A stretch of DNA of 64,000 bases from Tolypocladium sp. Sup5 PDA-1 (taxonomy: Eukaryota; Ascomycota; Sordariomycetes; Hypocreales; Ophiocordycipitaceae), in NCBI GenBank assembly GCA_000750105.3, contig JPHH03000026.1, forward strand, positions 62,001-126,000, in the 5' to 3' direction. Shown here in pieces: positions 23,201 to 34,028 of the stretch. A model generated the notes under the pieces. The model saw only the letters and a list, made by a program, of their open reading frames with translations. It was not told where the DNA came from and ran no database searches. The position numbers and the translations under genes were made by a program. Positions within the stretch are counted from its first letter, which is position 1. Each line of letters opens with the position of its first letter.

Positions 23201-23878
23201 GTAAGCCGGTAGACTGCAATCCGAGCCTCCTCTTGGTCGAGCTGCGTCTTGTATAAGAAGGCGATCCTCGGATGGCCGGTTCGGCTATGAAGAAATGTGC
23301 TGGCCTTCATCCACAGCTCGGTGAGTCGGACTTGGTCAAGCGCAACCAGGTTTGTCGTGGCGCCCTTGCGGGTGGGCAGACGGAACACGTTTAATACGCC
23401 TTCCCAGAGGTGCATCGCCATGAACTTGCCCGTCGGGTCCACGAGACACTTGTTCTGGCTCTGGGAGTGGCGCATGTACGGCTCGGCGGTGTCTTCTATA
23501 GTCTGCTCGACGGTGTCTAGCTGGTTCGTTTCGGGGTTCCAGGCGACATTGAAGTATTGCAAGCGATCGGTGCCGATGAAGAGCAGGTCCATCTCGGAGT
23601 CTTTGGGTTGCAGCCGCTGGAGCATGGATATCGTGCCGTAGATGAGCTTGGTGTGCAGGCAGGTCATGCCGTCCTCGGTGAGGCGCCATATTTCCAGCCG
23701 ATTCGCCTTTCTGAAGGTGCCGGATTAGCAATGGCCGAGGCAGAGCGGCAGAGCGTGCCTGTTTGCGAGGCAGAAGCACTTACGCGACAACCAGATCCTC
23801 GTGGTCCGGCGACAGGAATCTGATGCGCAAGGCATGCCGAATGCTGGTCGGCTTGTGGACCGGCGCGACGTACGCCAT
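20258..23878 (-). CDS. ddb1: DDB1, damaged-DNA-binding / CUL4 adaptor protein
   Basis: Large beta-propeller scaffold linking CUL4 ubiquitin ligase to substrate receptors in nucleotide excision repair and chromatin regulation. Exons 23878-23784, 23710-20617 and 20557-20258 give 1162 residues, matching DDB1 (~1140). The start MAYVAPVHKPTSI and first blade (HEDLVVAKANRLEIW) span intron 1. The MMS1_N-type propeller region and the CPSF_A domain follow; typical C-terminal features are RGRILVLGVSEDRQ, GACRCLGVMGDYIVAGLSKTV, the SLALVEF segment and the last helix RFVDGEMVERFLDLDEE. The paralogues CPSF160 and RSE1 share the architecture, but the C-terminal helix and length favour DDB1. Divergent from the ZIP2-like gene. 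Confidence 0.9.
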
Positions 23879-24560
23879 GGCTGATCACCGGAGCAGCAGG
23901 AGGCGCGTGATGGCGGCAGTGAGTTGCCCTCGAGGAGAGCTATCCGAGGAGCTTCATCCCTCCGCGATGCAGAGAACAAAGTGTCGTGCGTCACTGGCAA
24001 GACTGGATGTCGGAGTTAGGACGAGTGGCGGGGCTGGAGCTATCGCCGGAGCTCTCACCTCTCAGGGCGCTCCAGTGGCTGAGGCCTGTGGCTACAGCGC
24101 TTTTGGCGGGGCTCGGCGCCCAGGTGCCCACCAGCTGAAGCTGCGCATCAAGTAGGCCTCTTCCCTTGAACTTCACCATGATGCTGGACAACGCACTCGA
24201 GCCGACGACTGTCATTTTTGCGCCGAACAGCGCATCTAAATGCAAATAAATATTGCGCCGCTAGATGAACAAGTCTCAGACATTTCCAGGGCAACATAAG
24301 GCAGAAGAAATCCATGATGTGACCCCGAAAGTACCTATGGAAGGCTGTCATCCCTGCCGTTTGGTGGTGTCTTTCATCTAGACGAGGAAGGTTCGAGGCA
24401 AGCCAGGCCCAATAACAGGCAGGAGCCAAACAACCGCCCCTTTCTAAAGACATCCTACAAAGTCGCAGGCTGTGCTGCCTGTCAGGTACCTTAGGTGGTC
24501 AAAATCACCAAACACCTCCTCGCCTTGACCCAAGGATCACATGCCTCACGATACTGCAAC
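23879..24560. promoter_or_regulatory. Divergent promoter region, ddb1 / ZIP2-like gene
   Basis: 682 bases with no convincing coding frame. It could hold a missed 5' exon of the rightward gene, because the frame of its first exon is open upstream of the ATG to 24495. Confidence 0.45.
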
Positions 24561-27238
24561 ATGGCTCATTTCGAGCAGCTTGAGACAGCTGCCGAGTACG
24601 GCCGCCGTTCCAGATGCCTTCGAGACCATCGAAAGCGGCCATTTTGCTTCAAGGACCACGTCTCGTACATTCACGCCACTGTCCACGAAACAGATTCGGA
24701 CGGACTTGTTGCGCAGCCTGGTCTCAAGGCGTGCTCCATTCCTCGACCAACGATTGACTTGGACACCTCTGTCGATGAACGAGAGGACCTCCTGGACTAC
24801 TTGTGTCGCTCCCCAAGCCCCCTGTCCCGGATACCACCCGTGTTGCCGCAGTGGAGTGCTATCAAAGACCTGCTTGTCCCGCTTGACCAACTAGACATCG
24901 GATCAGCCCCTGACATGGATGCCCGAGAGTACTTCAACGAGGTCTCATTGAAGCAGTCTTGCCATATCCCTGGTACATGGCTTCCTCTGAGCCCGGCCAA
25001 GGCCGAACGGGATGAGGGCTTGACGTTTCCGCCCAGGTCTCGCAAGCTACACTCCATGCTGGAACGTGAACTGGAGCAGGAAGTCATTGAATTGTCAGAA
25101 GGGGCAGAACAGTTTGAAGAAGATGAGGTTGGCACTCATACTATCTGCCCCTGCTCGTCAGTTGCACCTGCGAGTATCGGCCTGGTAGGTTTCGACTGAA
25201 GGGCAGCGTCACATACCTCCGCTTACAGGGACAGCCACGGAGGAACTATGTCGAGGTCATAACGCCGCCTCTCTCCCCCATATCTGATGCGGCCTCTCCA
25301 TTCATTCCCGAACCTGATGTCACAGTCGTCGACCTCACATCCGAACCAGGCAGTCCGGTCGCCCCCGAGACTCTGCAGCTCCAGTCGAGTGTGAGAGCTG
25401 GCTGCATCGATTCCGACATTTTCGTCTCGTCTTCAACCGTGAGATCGTCTCCCCCAGTGTTTGACAGAGTCGCGGGGACAACGCATCTAGCGATCCGAGA
25501 CCTCATCCTGGATGTTCCAATTATCCTCACAAGCTCAGACCCGATGTGCGAACAAGACGTGTTTGCTAACATCAAGCTATCTACATGTGTCGATGTGGAA
25601 GAGCTGCCGACCACAGTGAATGTCGAGAACTATTTTGAGGACGCATTGGAGGATCTCCTGGTCGACCGACAATTACATGCAGCCAATCTGGTTGAGCAAG
25701 AGCGGTTGAACCCTTCTGACTCGATATCACGGGTGACGGTACCCATCTTGAATTTCGAGCTCCCAAAGCCGGACTGGTTCAACAAAGGTTGGAGCCCCCG
25801 AGAACATCTGTCCTGGCTACAAACCATGCTGCCATCGACCTGTCAGATCCCCAAAACCCCCCGAGACGCTCGGCTCGAAAGCTCGCTGAAGTGGATGCCA
25901 ATTCCTCGTGACAGCGGCGTTGTCCAGGTGGTTGACAAGCTAGAGGTTGATACTGGTAGCGGAGAGGACCTCACGGGTGAAGGACCGTCGCCTCCAGCTG
26001 GAAGTGCAAGGTACATTTCGGTCTCTCAACAGCTGGTCATCATAGGCCTCAAGGAGGACGAGGAGATTGAAGAACTTGAGAGCGTAGAGTCGACAAGCAA
26101 CGACACTCTACCTCATGATTCCGGGTTTACTGCCGCCCACGAGCACATACCGATTGAGAAACATCAGTCATCTTCCACTAGAGATGGGGACCTCCAAAGC
26201 ATCTGTCGATCCCTTCGCCGCAAGGCAGTGGATGACGGCAACAGAATATTGCCACGATCGAAAGACGCGAGTGCAACAAGTACGCTCTTGGCAGGCTTCA
26301 TGGACCTGCGTGCTGTCAAGCGGCCGCGAATTTGTCCTCCCGGGGACTCTGTGGCAGCTACGTCTACAGAGAAACTCGTCAAAGGGCCATTGCCCACGAT
26401 GAACAAACAGCCGCCTCTTGTCAATGAGCTTGAGCAACAGCCAATTCCAGCTTCAGCACCTGATATCGACATACCGAAAGACAAGGGGCCATGCATGATT
26501 TCCTTGACTCTTGAACGAGAAATCGTTCGACAGTTGGAAGAATCGTGGCCACCCGATTTGTTGTTGGATCGGGACTACTCTCAGCACGACACGATGACTT
26601 GGTCCCCTGGTACTGCACTCCCCAAGAAGGTCGTCTCGCCGCTAACCTTTGAGGCGGATATCTCACTGGCTCCGAGCACAGGAGTCATAGTAACGACACT
26701 TCTGAAAGTCAAGCAAAAGGCACTCCCTGGATCGAAGGCACAGACTCCTTTGCGCGAACGGGTTCAGCGGATCGGCCATAGGTACGAATCACTCGTTGTT
26801 CTCGTCTCGGAGTCAAATCCGGCGGGAGAATTCGTCGGCAACTTGAGCGCTTCGGACGTGGCGGCATACGCCGACTTTGTTCGCTTCACGGCCGCTCTGG
26901 ACGGCGAGGTGAAGGCATATCTCGTTCCGGGGGCTAATAAGACGCTTTCAAAGTGGGTTCTGTCCCTATTATGCCGTTACAGCACACAATCAGTTGCCTT
27001 GGCCCGGTTCATATCAGCCGAGGAGACCACGTGGGAGGTGTTCTTTCGACGAGCCGGCATGAATGTCGTCGCGGCGCAGGTCATGTCCAAGACACTGCTT
27101 GAAGAGTTTGGCAACGCGGGCCTGGGGCAGTTTCTCATTATGTCGCCGCATACAAGAGCCTCAAAGTACAGACAGCTTCTGGGAGGGCAGAGGGTCCTGC
27201 TCCGGTGCTGCGAGAGTTTGGATCGAGGGTGGACGTAA
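24561..27238 (+). CDS. Putative meiotic ZIP2/SHOC1-like XPF-related protein
   Basis: Exons 24561-25184 and 25229-27238 (44-nt intron, phase 0) give 877 residues. Residues 1-~700 are mostly acidic and low complexity with short ordered islands (DMDAREYFNEVSL, WLQTMLPSTCQIP, EYFEDALEDLL-like). The last ~150 residues (from ~720) look like a degenerate XPF/ERCC4 nuclease fold: strand YESLVVLVSES, then AAYADFVRFTAAL, strand VKAYLVPGANKTLSKWVLSLL, and a final helix-hairpin-helix-like part LEEFGNAGLGQFLIMS. The catalytic ERKxxxD motif is absent. This layout is that of ZIP2/SHOC1, the ZMM protein that with SPO16 stabilises meiotic recombination intermediates. The assignment is inference from fold pattern; another fungal family with a dead XPF domain is possible. 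The 5' end is also uncertain. Confidence 0.5.
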
Positions 27239-27515
27239 TCCGCAGGCAGGTGACAGAGCATGCGAGAGGCAGAGGGAACATACAGGCCATCGTGCCAGGA
27301 CCATACACGATGGGCTCCAATGTAGTTCAGATTTCATGCTCTAAATCATTGCCCTCAAATCTGCCTCTCCAAGCATCTATAGACACTCTAGATGCCCTTG
27401 GACAGATGCCCCCCTTTCCCTGTAACAAGTTGTATCAAGCGGATATTCGAGCCAAATGTTTTGCCTCGAGTATACGCAAGTTCTAACAGCTGCCGCGTCC
27501 GTCTGCATACGAAGC

Positions 27516-28694
27516 TCAACAGAGCTCCCACAGGGGACGGGGCAGCCTGGTGAGAGGAGGGCCCGTACGCTGGTGGACCCGCTTGAGGCCGACATACACG
27601 ACCCGGCAGGGGGTGTGGGCGAGGGTGACTGAGCGAGACGCGAGGCCGTAGTAGTCTGAGATGGCGTGGGTGAGCCAGCGCCTAGGTAGCAAGGTCAGTA
27701 AGGGCATTTTCTCGACGAGTGACTGGCAACAGGGAATCGCACTTGTAGGCGGCGCTCTCGCCGTCGCCAAAGGAGTCAAACACCACGCCCGAGTCGACCG
27801 TCTCGTGCTCCACCTCGCGCCGCGCCATCTTATACCGCGCCTCGCGCTTCTCCCGCAGCTCCCGCATCGCACCGCTCCGGCCCACAAACACAATCTCCTC
27901 GTCCTCGGAGTCCATGCCCTCGGCGGCGCTGTCGTCGTCCTGCTGCTGCCGGCGGCGGTCCTGCTCGGCGGCGAGGAAGCGGCGGACGGGCTCCTCGAGG
28001 GCGCGGAGCCAGCCGCGGACGGCGGGGCTGCGCTTGGCCGTCTCACGCAGGTCGCGGGGCACCTCGCCCGCGCCGAGGCCGGTGGCGCTGCCGGCGGTGC
28101 GCTGCTGCTTCTTGCGCGCGGCCTGCAGCTGGGCGGCCTTGTCCTCGGCGCGCTGGCGGGCGCCGCGGTCCCAGAACTGGGCGAGCTGGTAGGGGACGCG
28201 GTGGACGCGGTGCGTGGGGTGGACCTCCCAGTCGGTGGGCAGCGGCGGCTGGACGTTGGGGACGCCGACAAGACGGTCTGTCACGGTCAGCCTGGTATAC
28301 CTATGCGTGAAGGTGCTCGGAGGAGTCAGCTACCGTTCTCCCAGCGCCGACGCTGCCGGCTGCCCTCGTTGCCCTTGAGGACCGCCTCCCGCCGGGCCTG
28401 GCTGTCGCGCCGCGACGGGGGCCGACGGGGCGTCTCGGGCGGCGCCGCCTTGTTGAACGCGACGGTCCGCGTTGCCTGCTTGGCGGCTGCTGCTGTGTGT
28501 TCGTCGATGGGGATGGCGAGGGGCGTGCCGGTCCCGCGCGCGATGGGGGAGACGCTGAGCGATTGCAGCGCCGAGATGGTCCAGGCGTCAATATCGATGG
28601 CACCGTTGGCCACGGGCGTCGACGGAGCTTGCGCGGTGGACGTCGTGTTCGTGGCGAGGTCCTCCGGGGGAGGGACGGCGCTGTAGATGGCCAT
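27516..28694 (-). CDS. R3H-domain protein with R3H-associated N-terminal region
   Basis: Predicted nucleic-acid-binding protein of unknown role. Exons 28694-28334, 28277-27743 and 27681-27516 join to 353 residues. The N-terminus (MAIYSAVPPPEDL) and the segment IDIDAWTISALQSLSVSP followed by RGTGTPLAIPID match the R3H-associated region of fungal proteins. The middle is charged and coiled-coil-like with an acidic patch (DSEDEEIVFVGRSG). The short R3H-like domain HAISDYYGLASRSVT lies across the last splice junction, which splits its first residues. The R3H signature arginine and histidine spacing is loose here, so RNA binding is only likely. Convergent with the ZIP2-like gene, 277 bp apart. Confidence 0.72.
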
Positions 28695-29315
28695 CGGAGG
28701 GCGTTGACGGGATCCGATCGCGGAGGAGAGATAAGGCAGTGGCAGATGTTGTCGAGCTCGATTTGAGGCTGGCTTGGCACCAATTCACCGGCAGCTGATG
28801 ACGGAGAGGATAGCCGGGACGGATTCGAAGGGCAGTGTCCTGACGGAGGATGGCTGATAAGGAATCAGACGGCACTGTGGGATGCTGACCTGGATGACAC
28901 GCGGTGATTCAGACGGTGGTTGTGCGCGAATCGGCCAATCAGGGGGCGAGCGCAAGCCATGGGGGTCCAGCTGTGGACTACCTCTACGGACTATAAACCG
29001 GGTTGCGAGTCACCATCTCATGCACGTGTGGAGATGGCGGGGGATGAACGACTCATCAGGTTCGCGATAGGCAGCTTGAAGCTTCACACAACATCATCAT
29101 GTCATGTCTGGGAGCCCTATGAAATCTGACGAGGTTGCTGCTGCCTATGGCACGAGAGCTAATGAACGCACACCGGCTCATGGCCAGTTCGCGCAAGCGC
29201 GCGCAGCAACGCGAATTATGTACAATAGAAGCATATTCGCTAACATCAACGCAACACTGAAATCGACAGCACGTCTCCTCCACCTTCGTCATCATCATCG
29301 TCGTCGTCGTCATCA
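28695..29315. other. Intergenic region, R3H gene promoter / lipase 3' end
   Basis: 621 bases, AT-richer toward the lipase. A CAT/CGT trinucleotide microsatellite lies at about 29286-29322, just past the lipase stop codon. No gene recognised. Confidence 0.5.
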
Positions 29316-30695
29316 TCAACCAAACAAGATGGGCCCAACCGGCTTGCCCAGCAGATCCAGCAGCGCCTCGATCAGGAACGCGGGCAGAATCTCCAGCGCG
29401 CTCGGGTCCAGCAGCGACGTCAGCACCGTCTTCTTGGAGCACCCCGTCTGGCGCACCCGCCCGTCCATCAGGTCCTTGAGCCACGACAGCGCCTTGGGCG
29501 CCGCCGTGATGGCGAGGCTGGCGTGCTCGCTGGCGATGTCGCGCAGGTACTGGATCGACGCGCCGTCGGCGCAGTACTTTGCGACGAGCGCGTCCGAGTC
29601 GCCGACGGGGCTGATCTCGTCGCCCGTCGACTTGTACCAGAAGAGGGGGATGCGCGGGGTGGACTTCCCGAGCGCGTTCTCGTTCAGGATCTTGACGGCC
29701 GTCGGGTTCGTGTACACGAGGCTGCGGTCGTCGAACATGCCCACCACGTCCTTGAAGAGGAAGTCGGCGCCGTCGGCGGCGAGGCACTGGCTGCGCACCT
29801 TGTAGAAGAGGTCGCGGTACTGCGGTAGCAGGTGCTGGTCGAGGACGGGCCCCAGCTCCGGGTACTGGCTCGCGAGCCCCAGCACGCCCGTGGGGATGAA
29901 GCCGGCAAAGGGTCCCTTGTTGATGGTGGTGACGACGGTCGTGATGTTGGGCACCGTGCCGCCCACCGCCGCGCCCGCAATGTCCAGCTCGGGCGCGTAC
30001 GTCGGCGCCAGCTCCGCGGCCCAGAGCGAGGCCAGGCTGCCGCCCGAGTACCCCCACATGGCGACCCGGGGCTTCGCGCTGATGCCCGTGAAGGACGCCG
30101 AGTTGATGGCCGCGCGGATGCCGTCGAGGGTGGCGTGGCCGGCGAGCTTGTTGGCGAGGAACGAGCCGTGGGGGCCGAGGAAGTCCGGCGCGACGACGAC
30201 CCAGCCCTGCTCGAGCGCGCCCTCGATGAGCAGCAGCTCGGCCTGCGTGACAATGGTGCCCAGCAGCGGGCCCGTCGCCGACGCGAGCTGCAGCGCGTAC
30301 GACGGCGCGCAGTCGACGGTGGCGGCGTCCTCGGCGACCTGGTACGACAGCACCTTTGTGAAGTCGGCCCCGTGCGGCACCAGCACCGTCAGCACCGTGG
30401 CCGTCGCGGCGCCCAGGCTGTCGGTGGTGCGGTACAGGATCTGGTGGCTGGCCTGCAGGCGCACGGGGTCGAGGCCGAAGGCGGCGATGGGCGACGGCGG
30501 GGCGCGGTGCCGCAGGATGGTGCCCGGGTCGACGCGGTCGAGGCCGTCGGGCACGGCGTAGAAGGCGTCCTTGCTGGGCTGCACGGGGGCCGAACGGTCC
30601 TGCAGAAGCGTCCCGGGGTCGGACGGGGGCGCCGCGAGCGCCGCCGCCGCCGAGAGGGCCAAGGACGCCGCCTGCCGGAGGGAGAAGCCAACCAT
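29316..30695 (-). CDS. Secretory lipase (LIP family)
   Basis: Secreted triacylglycerol lipase of the Candida LIP type, alpha/beta-hydrolase fold. Single exon, 459 residues, the family's usual length. A signal peptide of ~21 residues ends in ALAAPP. The oxyanion and cap region includes VLSYQVAEDAATVDCAPSY and VVAPDFLGPHGSF; the nucleophile elbow is GYSGG with Ser217. The likely acid is Asp in YKSTGDEISP and the likely histidine is in ASEHASL. Paired cysteines (VDCAPS, YCADG, TGCSKK) suit an extracellular enzyme. Codon use is strongly GC-biased. Likely nutritional or host/insect-surface degradation; specificity cannot be read from sequence. Confidence 0.9.
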   Translation of the reverse strand: MVGFSLRQAASLALSAAAALAAPPSDPGTLLQDRSAPVQPSKDAFYAVPDGLDRVDPGTILRHRAPPSPIAAFGLDPVRLQASHQILYRTTDSLGAATATVLTVLVPHGADFTKVLSYQVAEDAATVDCAPSYALQLASATGPLLGTIVTQAELLLIEGALEQGWVVVAPDFLGPHGSFLANKLAGHATLDGIRAAINSASFTGISAKPRVAMWGYSGGSLASLWAAELAPTYAPELDIAGAAVGGTVPNITTVVTTINKGPFAGFIPTGVLGLASQYPELGPVLDQHLLPQYRDLFYKVRSQCLAADGADFLFKDVVGMFDDRSLVYTNPTAVKILNENALGKSTPRIPLFWYKSTGDEISPVGDSDALVAKYCADGASIQYLRDIASEHASLAITAAPKALSWLKDLMDGRVRQTGCSKKTVLTSLLDPSALEILPAFLIEALLDLLGKPVGPILFG

Positions 30696-31973
30696 TGTGA
30701 TGCGTAACGAGGGCCGATCTTATCAGATGCTAACAAATGTCCTCAGGAAGGATGCCCGAGACAGCAGCGTGAACATTCCAATGGCACGGCATCGTCAACA
30801 CCTTTTGTAGTCCGTAACTATCAGCCCGTATTACACCGCAGCGACGAGACGCCGTCACATGCTCACATGTCGCTTTCTCGCCGGACCCAGCGCCTCTTGA
30901 CGAGAGTTGTATTATCCCTCGGCTGGACGCCCGCTCCTCAACGGCCATCGTCTGCTTGCTCGTTTACGCGCCAGTGACGATGGTCCCTCGCGGCCAATCC
31001 CAGGGGGCGGGTCTGCGCGCATGGAAGGATTGTGGGGGTGCGCTGCACCACGGGAGCCAATTGCCGACTTATGCGGGGGACGGCCCCCGGTCCCCGGATT
31101 TCTCATCTCTTCTTTCACCACCAAAAGCAAGCAAAAATGGCCCTTTCCCTCGCCCGTTGCGAAACCTCGCTTATTACCGTACGTGCTCCGTCGAGATGCA
31201 GAGTCGCATCCTCCAGCATACAGATTCGGACTCCGCGTTGCTCCGAGTTCCGAGTCTGTCCGCCGCGGCGCAGCATACGGCATCCTACCTACGGATACGG
31301 ACTAATAGATGTAGCGGGCGTCCAGGGCTGAGCACCTCAAGAGAGGGCCCAACCGCCCAGTAGGGCCGGGGGAAGAGCCCCTTTTGGGACGCAAGTGCAT
31401 ACACGACGACGACGACGACGACGGATGGTCAAGGATTTTGGGTTTTGCTGCTTTCCCCAGACTATGTGCGCACGGGTGGGCTGGGTTGCTGGGGTTTAAA
31501 AATCGGCCTCTACTCGTACGAGTACGGAGTAAAACACCCCGGATAATCCTTCGGGATAGTACCCGTAGTATGCAACGTCGGGTTTCGCAGCCGACGAGAT
31601 CCGGGGTTGGGCGTCAAAGGAATCGTGATGGCGTGATGGCCAACGGGGCCTCAGGTGCTGATCATGGCACTTGCCGACACCTAGCACCATGGGGGTAGGC
31701 AAACAACAACGCGTAAGCGAGAGGCCGAAGCTTGTGACATCGCGACAGGTATCGTGCCCCATACCTCGGCTGCGAAAGTTCTCTGGCCATCTGTGTGAGG
31801 GAAAAGGCCATCTCCGGGACCCTCCGAGAGAACACGGACAACCGTTAACGATTTTCCTCGCATTAATAAATGTACGGATACTATATGGCAGACACTTCAA
31901 AATCTCCAGTCGCTACCCCTCCGCTACTCTCACACACTCACACACCCACTCTCTCTCTCCCCTCCAAAGTAAA
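30696..31973. other. Gene-free region between lipase promoter and PQ-loop gene
   Basis: 1278 bases. Contains a short ACG microsatellite (about 31402-31424) and a CA/CT-rich tract (31928-31963) next to the PQ-loop stop codon. A small frame beginning ATGGCCCTTTCC at 31137 has a decent start context and meets a GTACGT donor-like site, but nothing downstream continues it. No other structure seen. Confidence 0.5.
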
Positions 31974-33154
31974 TCAGTCGCGGGTGGAGTTGTACTTGCG
32001 GTGCGGGTTGCCGATGCCGCCCGGCCGAAGCAGCGGCTGGTTCTCTCTCGCAATCGCCCGCTCCTCGCGCTCCTGCATGTGGTCCAGGTCCTCCTCCGTC
32101 TCGGCATAGCGCTCCGGGTGCCCGGTGAACGGGCCCGGCAAACCCCGCTCCCAGCCCTCCGAATAAGTCCGGTTGGCAGACGGCCGGCGCGGAGCGCTCG
32201 AGCGCTCAATCGGCGACTGGGGCGCGCTTGTACCGTGCTCAAGGCGGCCCTCGTGTCGCCGCGCGGCAATCTCGTAGTAGACGCCGAGCACCAGCACGGT
32301 GCCTTGCATGACGGCCGTCATCAGATAAATAGCCCATGTGCTCCATCCAGCCGGCCCGAGTCTCGCAAACAGACTGGCCGCGAACAGGAAGCCGCCTGGC
32401 GTCTGGATGCACATCATGGGAATGCTCAGGCTTCCCACATGCTTCAAATGGTACGTCATCCATATTTGCGGCACGTACTGAATTGCCGCGAGGACAGCGG
32501 CCATGATGCCAAGGGCATTTGCCCATGCCGTGAGGTGGTTGGGCACGGCGATGGCAAACACGCCGGTGATGACAATGACAATCAAGCCGTGAACCACGCA
32601 CAGGAGGCCGACCATGGCAGCCGTCTGCCATTTGGGGGACTCGCCGCCCAGCTCCTCCTCGGGCACATTGGCCTCTCTATATCGAAAGAAGATGAGGAAC
32701 AGGACGAGGCTTCAGACTTGTTAGCGGCATGTCGTGCAGCGAGATCGTGTCTGACGTACATGAGAGCAAAGCAGAGCCACTGCATGCCGAGTTGGGCAAC
32801 GCCCAGCAGTCCAGCGGCGCATTCAAACGTCTCCAGCTCCTTGCAGCAGCCGATGGCGGCGCGCGACGGCGGGACAGTGAGGATATTTGCGAATCCGGCT
32901 GTGGCGGATGTCGTGCCAAGAAGGACAAAGTACGGCGAGATGCCCTCCGACGTCCCCCTGGAGATGATGCGGTAGTGCTGTGGGAGATATGAGATCAAGA
33001 GCCCGATCAGGATGAAGCTATTTCAGTCAGTATATCGGAACATGTCGCTGGTTAGGTTCTGGGGGTGGCCGTACACGGAGACGACAAGCTCGAGATACGA
33101 GGGCGTCTTGAGCCTCTCGCACTCAGCGTTGGACAGCTCCCAGATGCTATCCAT
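31974..33154 (-). CDS. PQ-loop repeat seven-helix membrane protein
   Basis: Predicted vacuolar/endomembrane transporter of the PQ-loop (SWEET-like, cystinosin/Stm1-related) group; substrate unknown. Exons 33154-33075, 33017-32760 and 32709-31974 give 357 residues. The first PQ motif is in YLPQHYRIISRGTSEGIS and the second in IQYVPQIWMTYHLKHVGS, each followed by the SxxxS-type turn of the family. Hydrophobic segments: FILIGLLISY, YFVLLGTTSATAGFANIL, LLGVAQLGMQWLCFAL, LVLFLIFF, MVGLLCVVHGLIVIVIT, ALGIMAAVLAAI and GFLFAASLF, with AIYLMTAVMQGTVLVLG as the last helix. The C-terminal ~120 residues are hydrophilic and cytosolic. The first intron uses a GTACGG donor chosen because it restores the first helix. 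Confidence 0.82.
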
Positions 33155-34028
33155 GGCGTTGCTTCCACTCGGGCTGAGCTGTTGGTAGCCGCGTCGTTTT
33201 GCAGATAGAGCTCGGTAGACCAGGGATAGGTTGAAGGCGTGCCAGACGCAAGGGTGATGGAAGGGCTGCTCTCGCTTGCGCGCAGACACGAAGACGGGCG
33301 CAGTCGGACGCCAGCGGGACGGACAGTCGGCTGGTCCAGAGGAAGAGCCACGGGACAGCAGTGCTACGAGGTCGTCATGGTGTTTGACAGCGAGGACTTG
33401 AGCGGCGCGATCAACGGGACGGACGATGCGGGTCCCGAGTTTGTCTGCCCTTTGGCGGGAGCAGGCGAGCAACAGCGATGAAGAGGTGGAGTGGGTGGAT
33501 GAGGTGGAGGGAGTGTGACTGTGAGGTGAGGTGAGGCGCCTGTGACCTGCTGCTGTCAGCGCAGCCTGCGGCCCACCCTCAGGTGCCAAGGTTCCACCCG
33601 AGTGCGCTGAGAGGCCGGCTGGCTGAAGATGGTGCAAGATAGCGTCAGCCGAATCAGCATGTCAATCTGCCCGCACTTCAAGCCACAGAGCTACCCCAGC
33701 CCCTATCTGAAACTAGCAGATAAAAGATCCCGTCCAGGCACTCTCGCTCTAGCGCCAAAAGCACGTCCCAATGACGTCGCGCCCAGGCAGAGTCTCCAGC
33801 GCACCATTGGGCCGTATTTGGACGCGCCCTGGACCCTGCCCGCATCCTGGTCGAGTTTGTCCTCCAGATTCAGTCCTCGTTCAGCTTCTCCGGGATATAA
33901 AGTGGTGATGAGCAGCCAGAATCCCCATGTCTGAGCCTTGAGAAATTGCACACGGATCATGACACCCAGGCCACGAGTTTGAAGAGGTGTTGCCGCAGCG
34001 GGCTGCTGGGATTGAGGAGCACGACGCA
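33155..34028. promoter_or_regulatory. Divergent promoter region, PQ-loop gene / WD gene
   Basis: 874 bases between divergent genes. Contains GAGGTGAGGTGAGG-type GT-rich tracts near 33485-33535. No gene recognised. Confidence 0.5.

Noticed and set aside
29832..30707. 291-codon Arg/Gly-rich frame on the plus strand
   Set aside because: Antisense shadow of the GC-rich lipase gene.
31671..32975. 434-codon open frame on the plus strand
   Set aside because: Antisense to the PQ-loop gene whose three exons join cleanly and contain real motifs.
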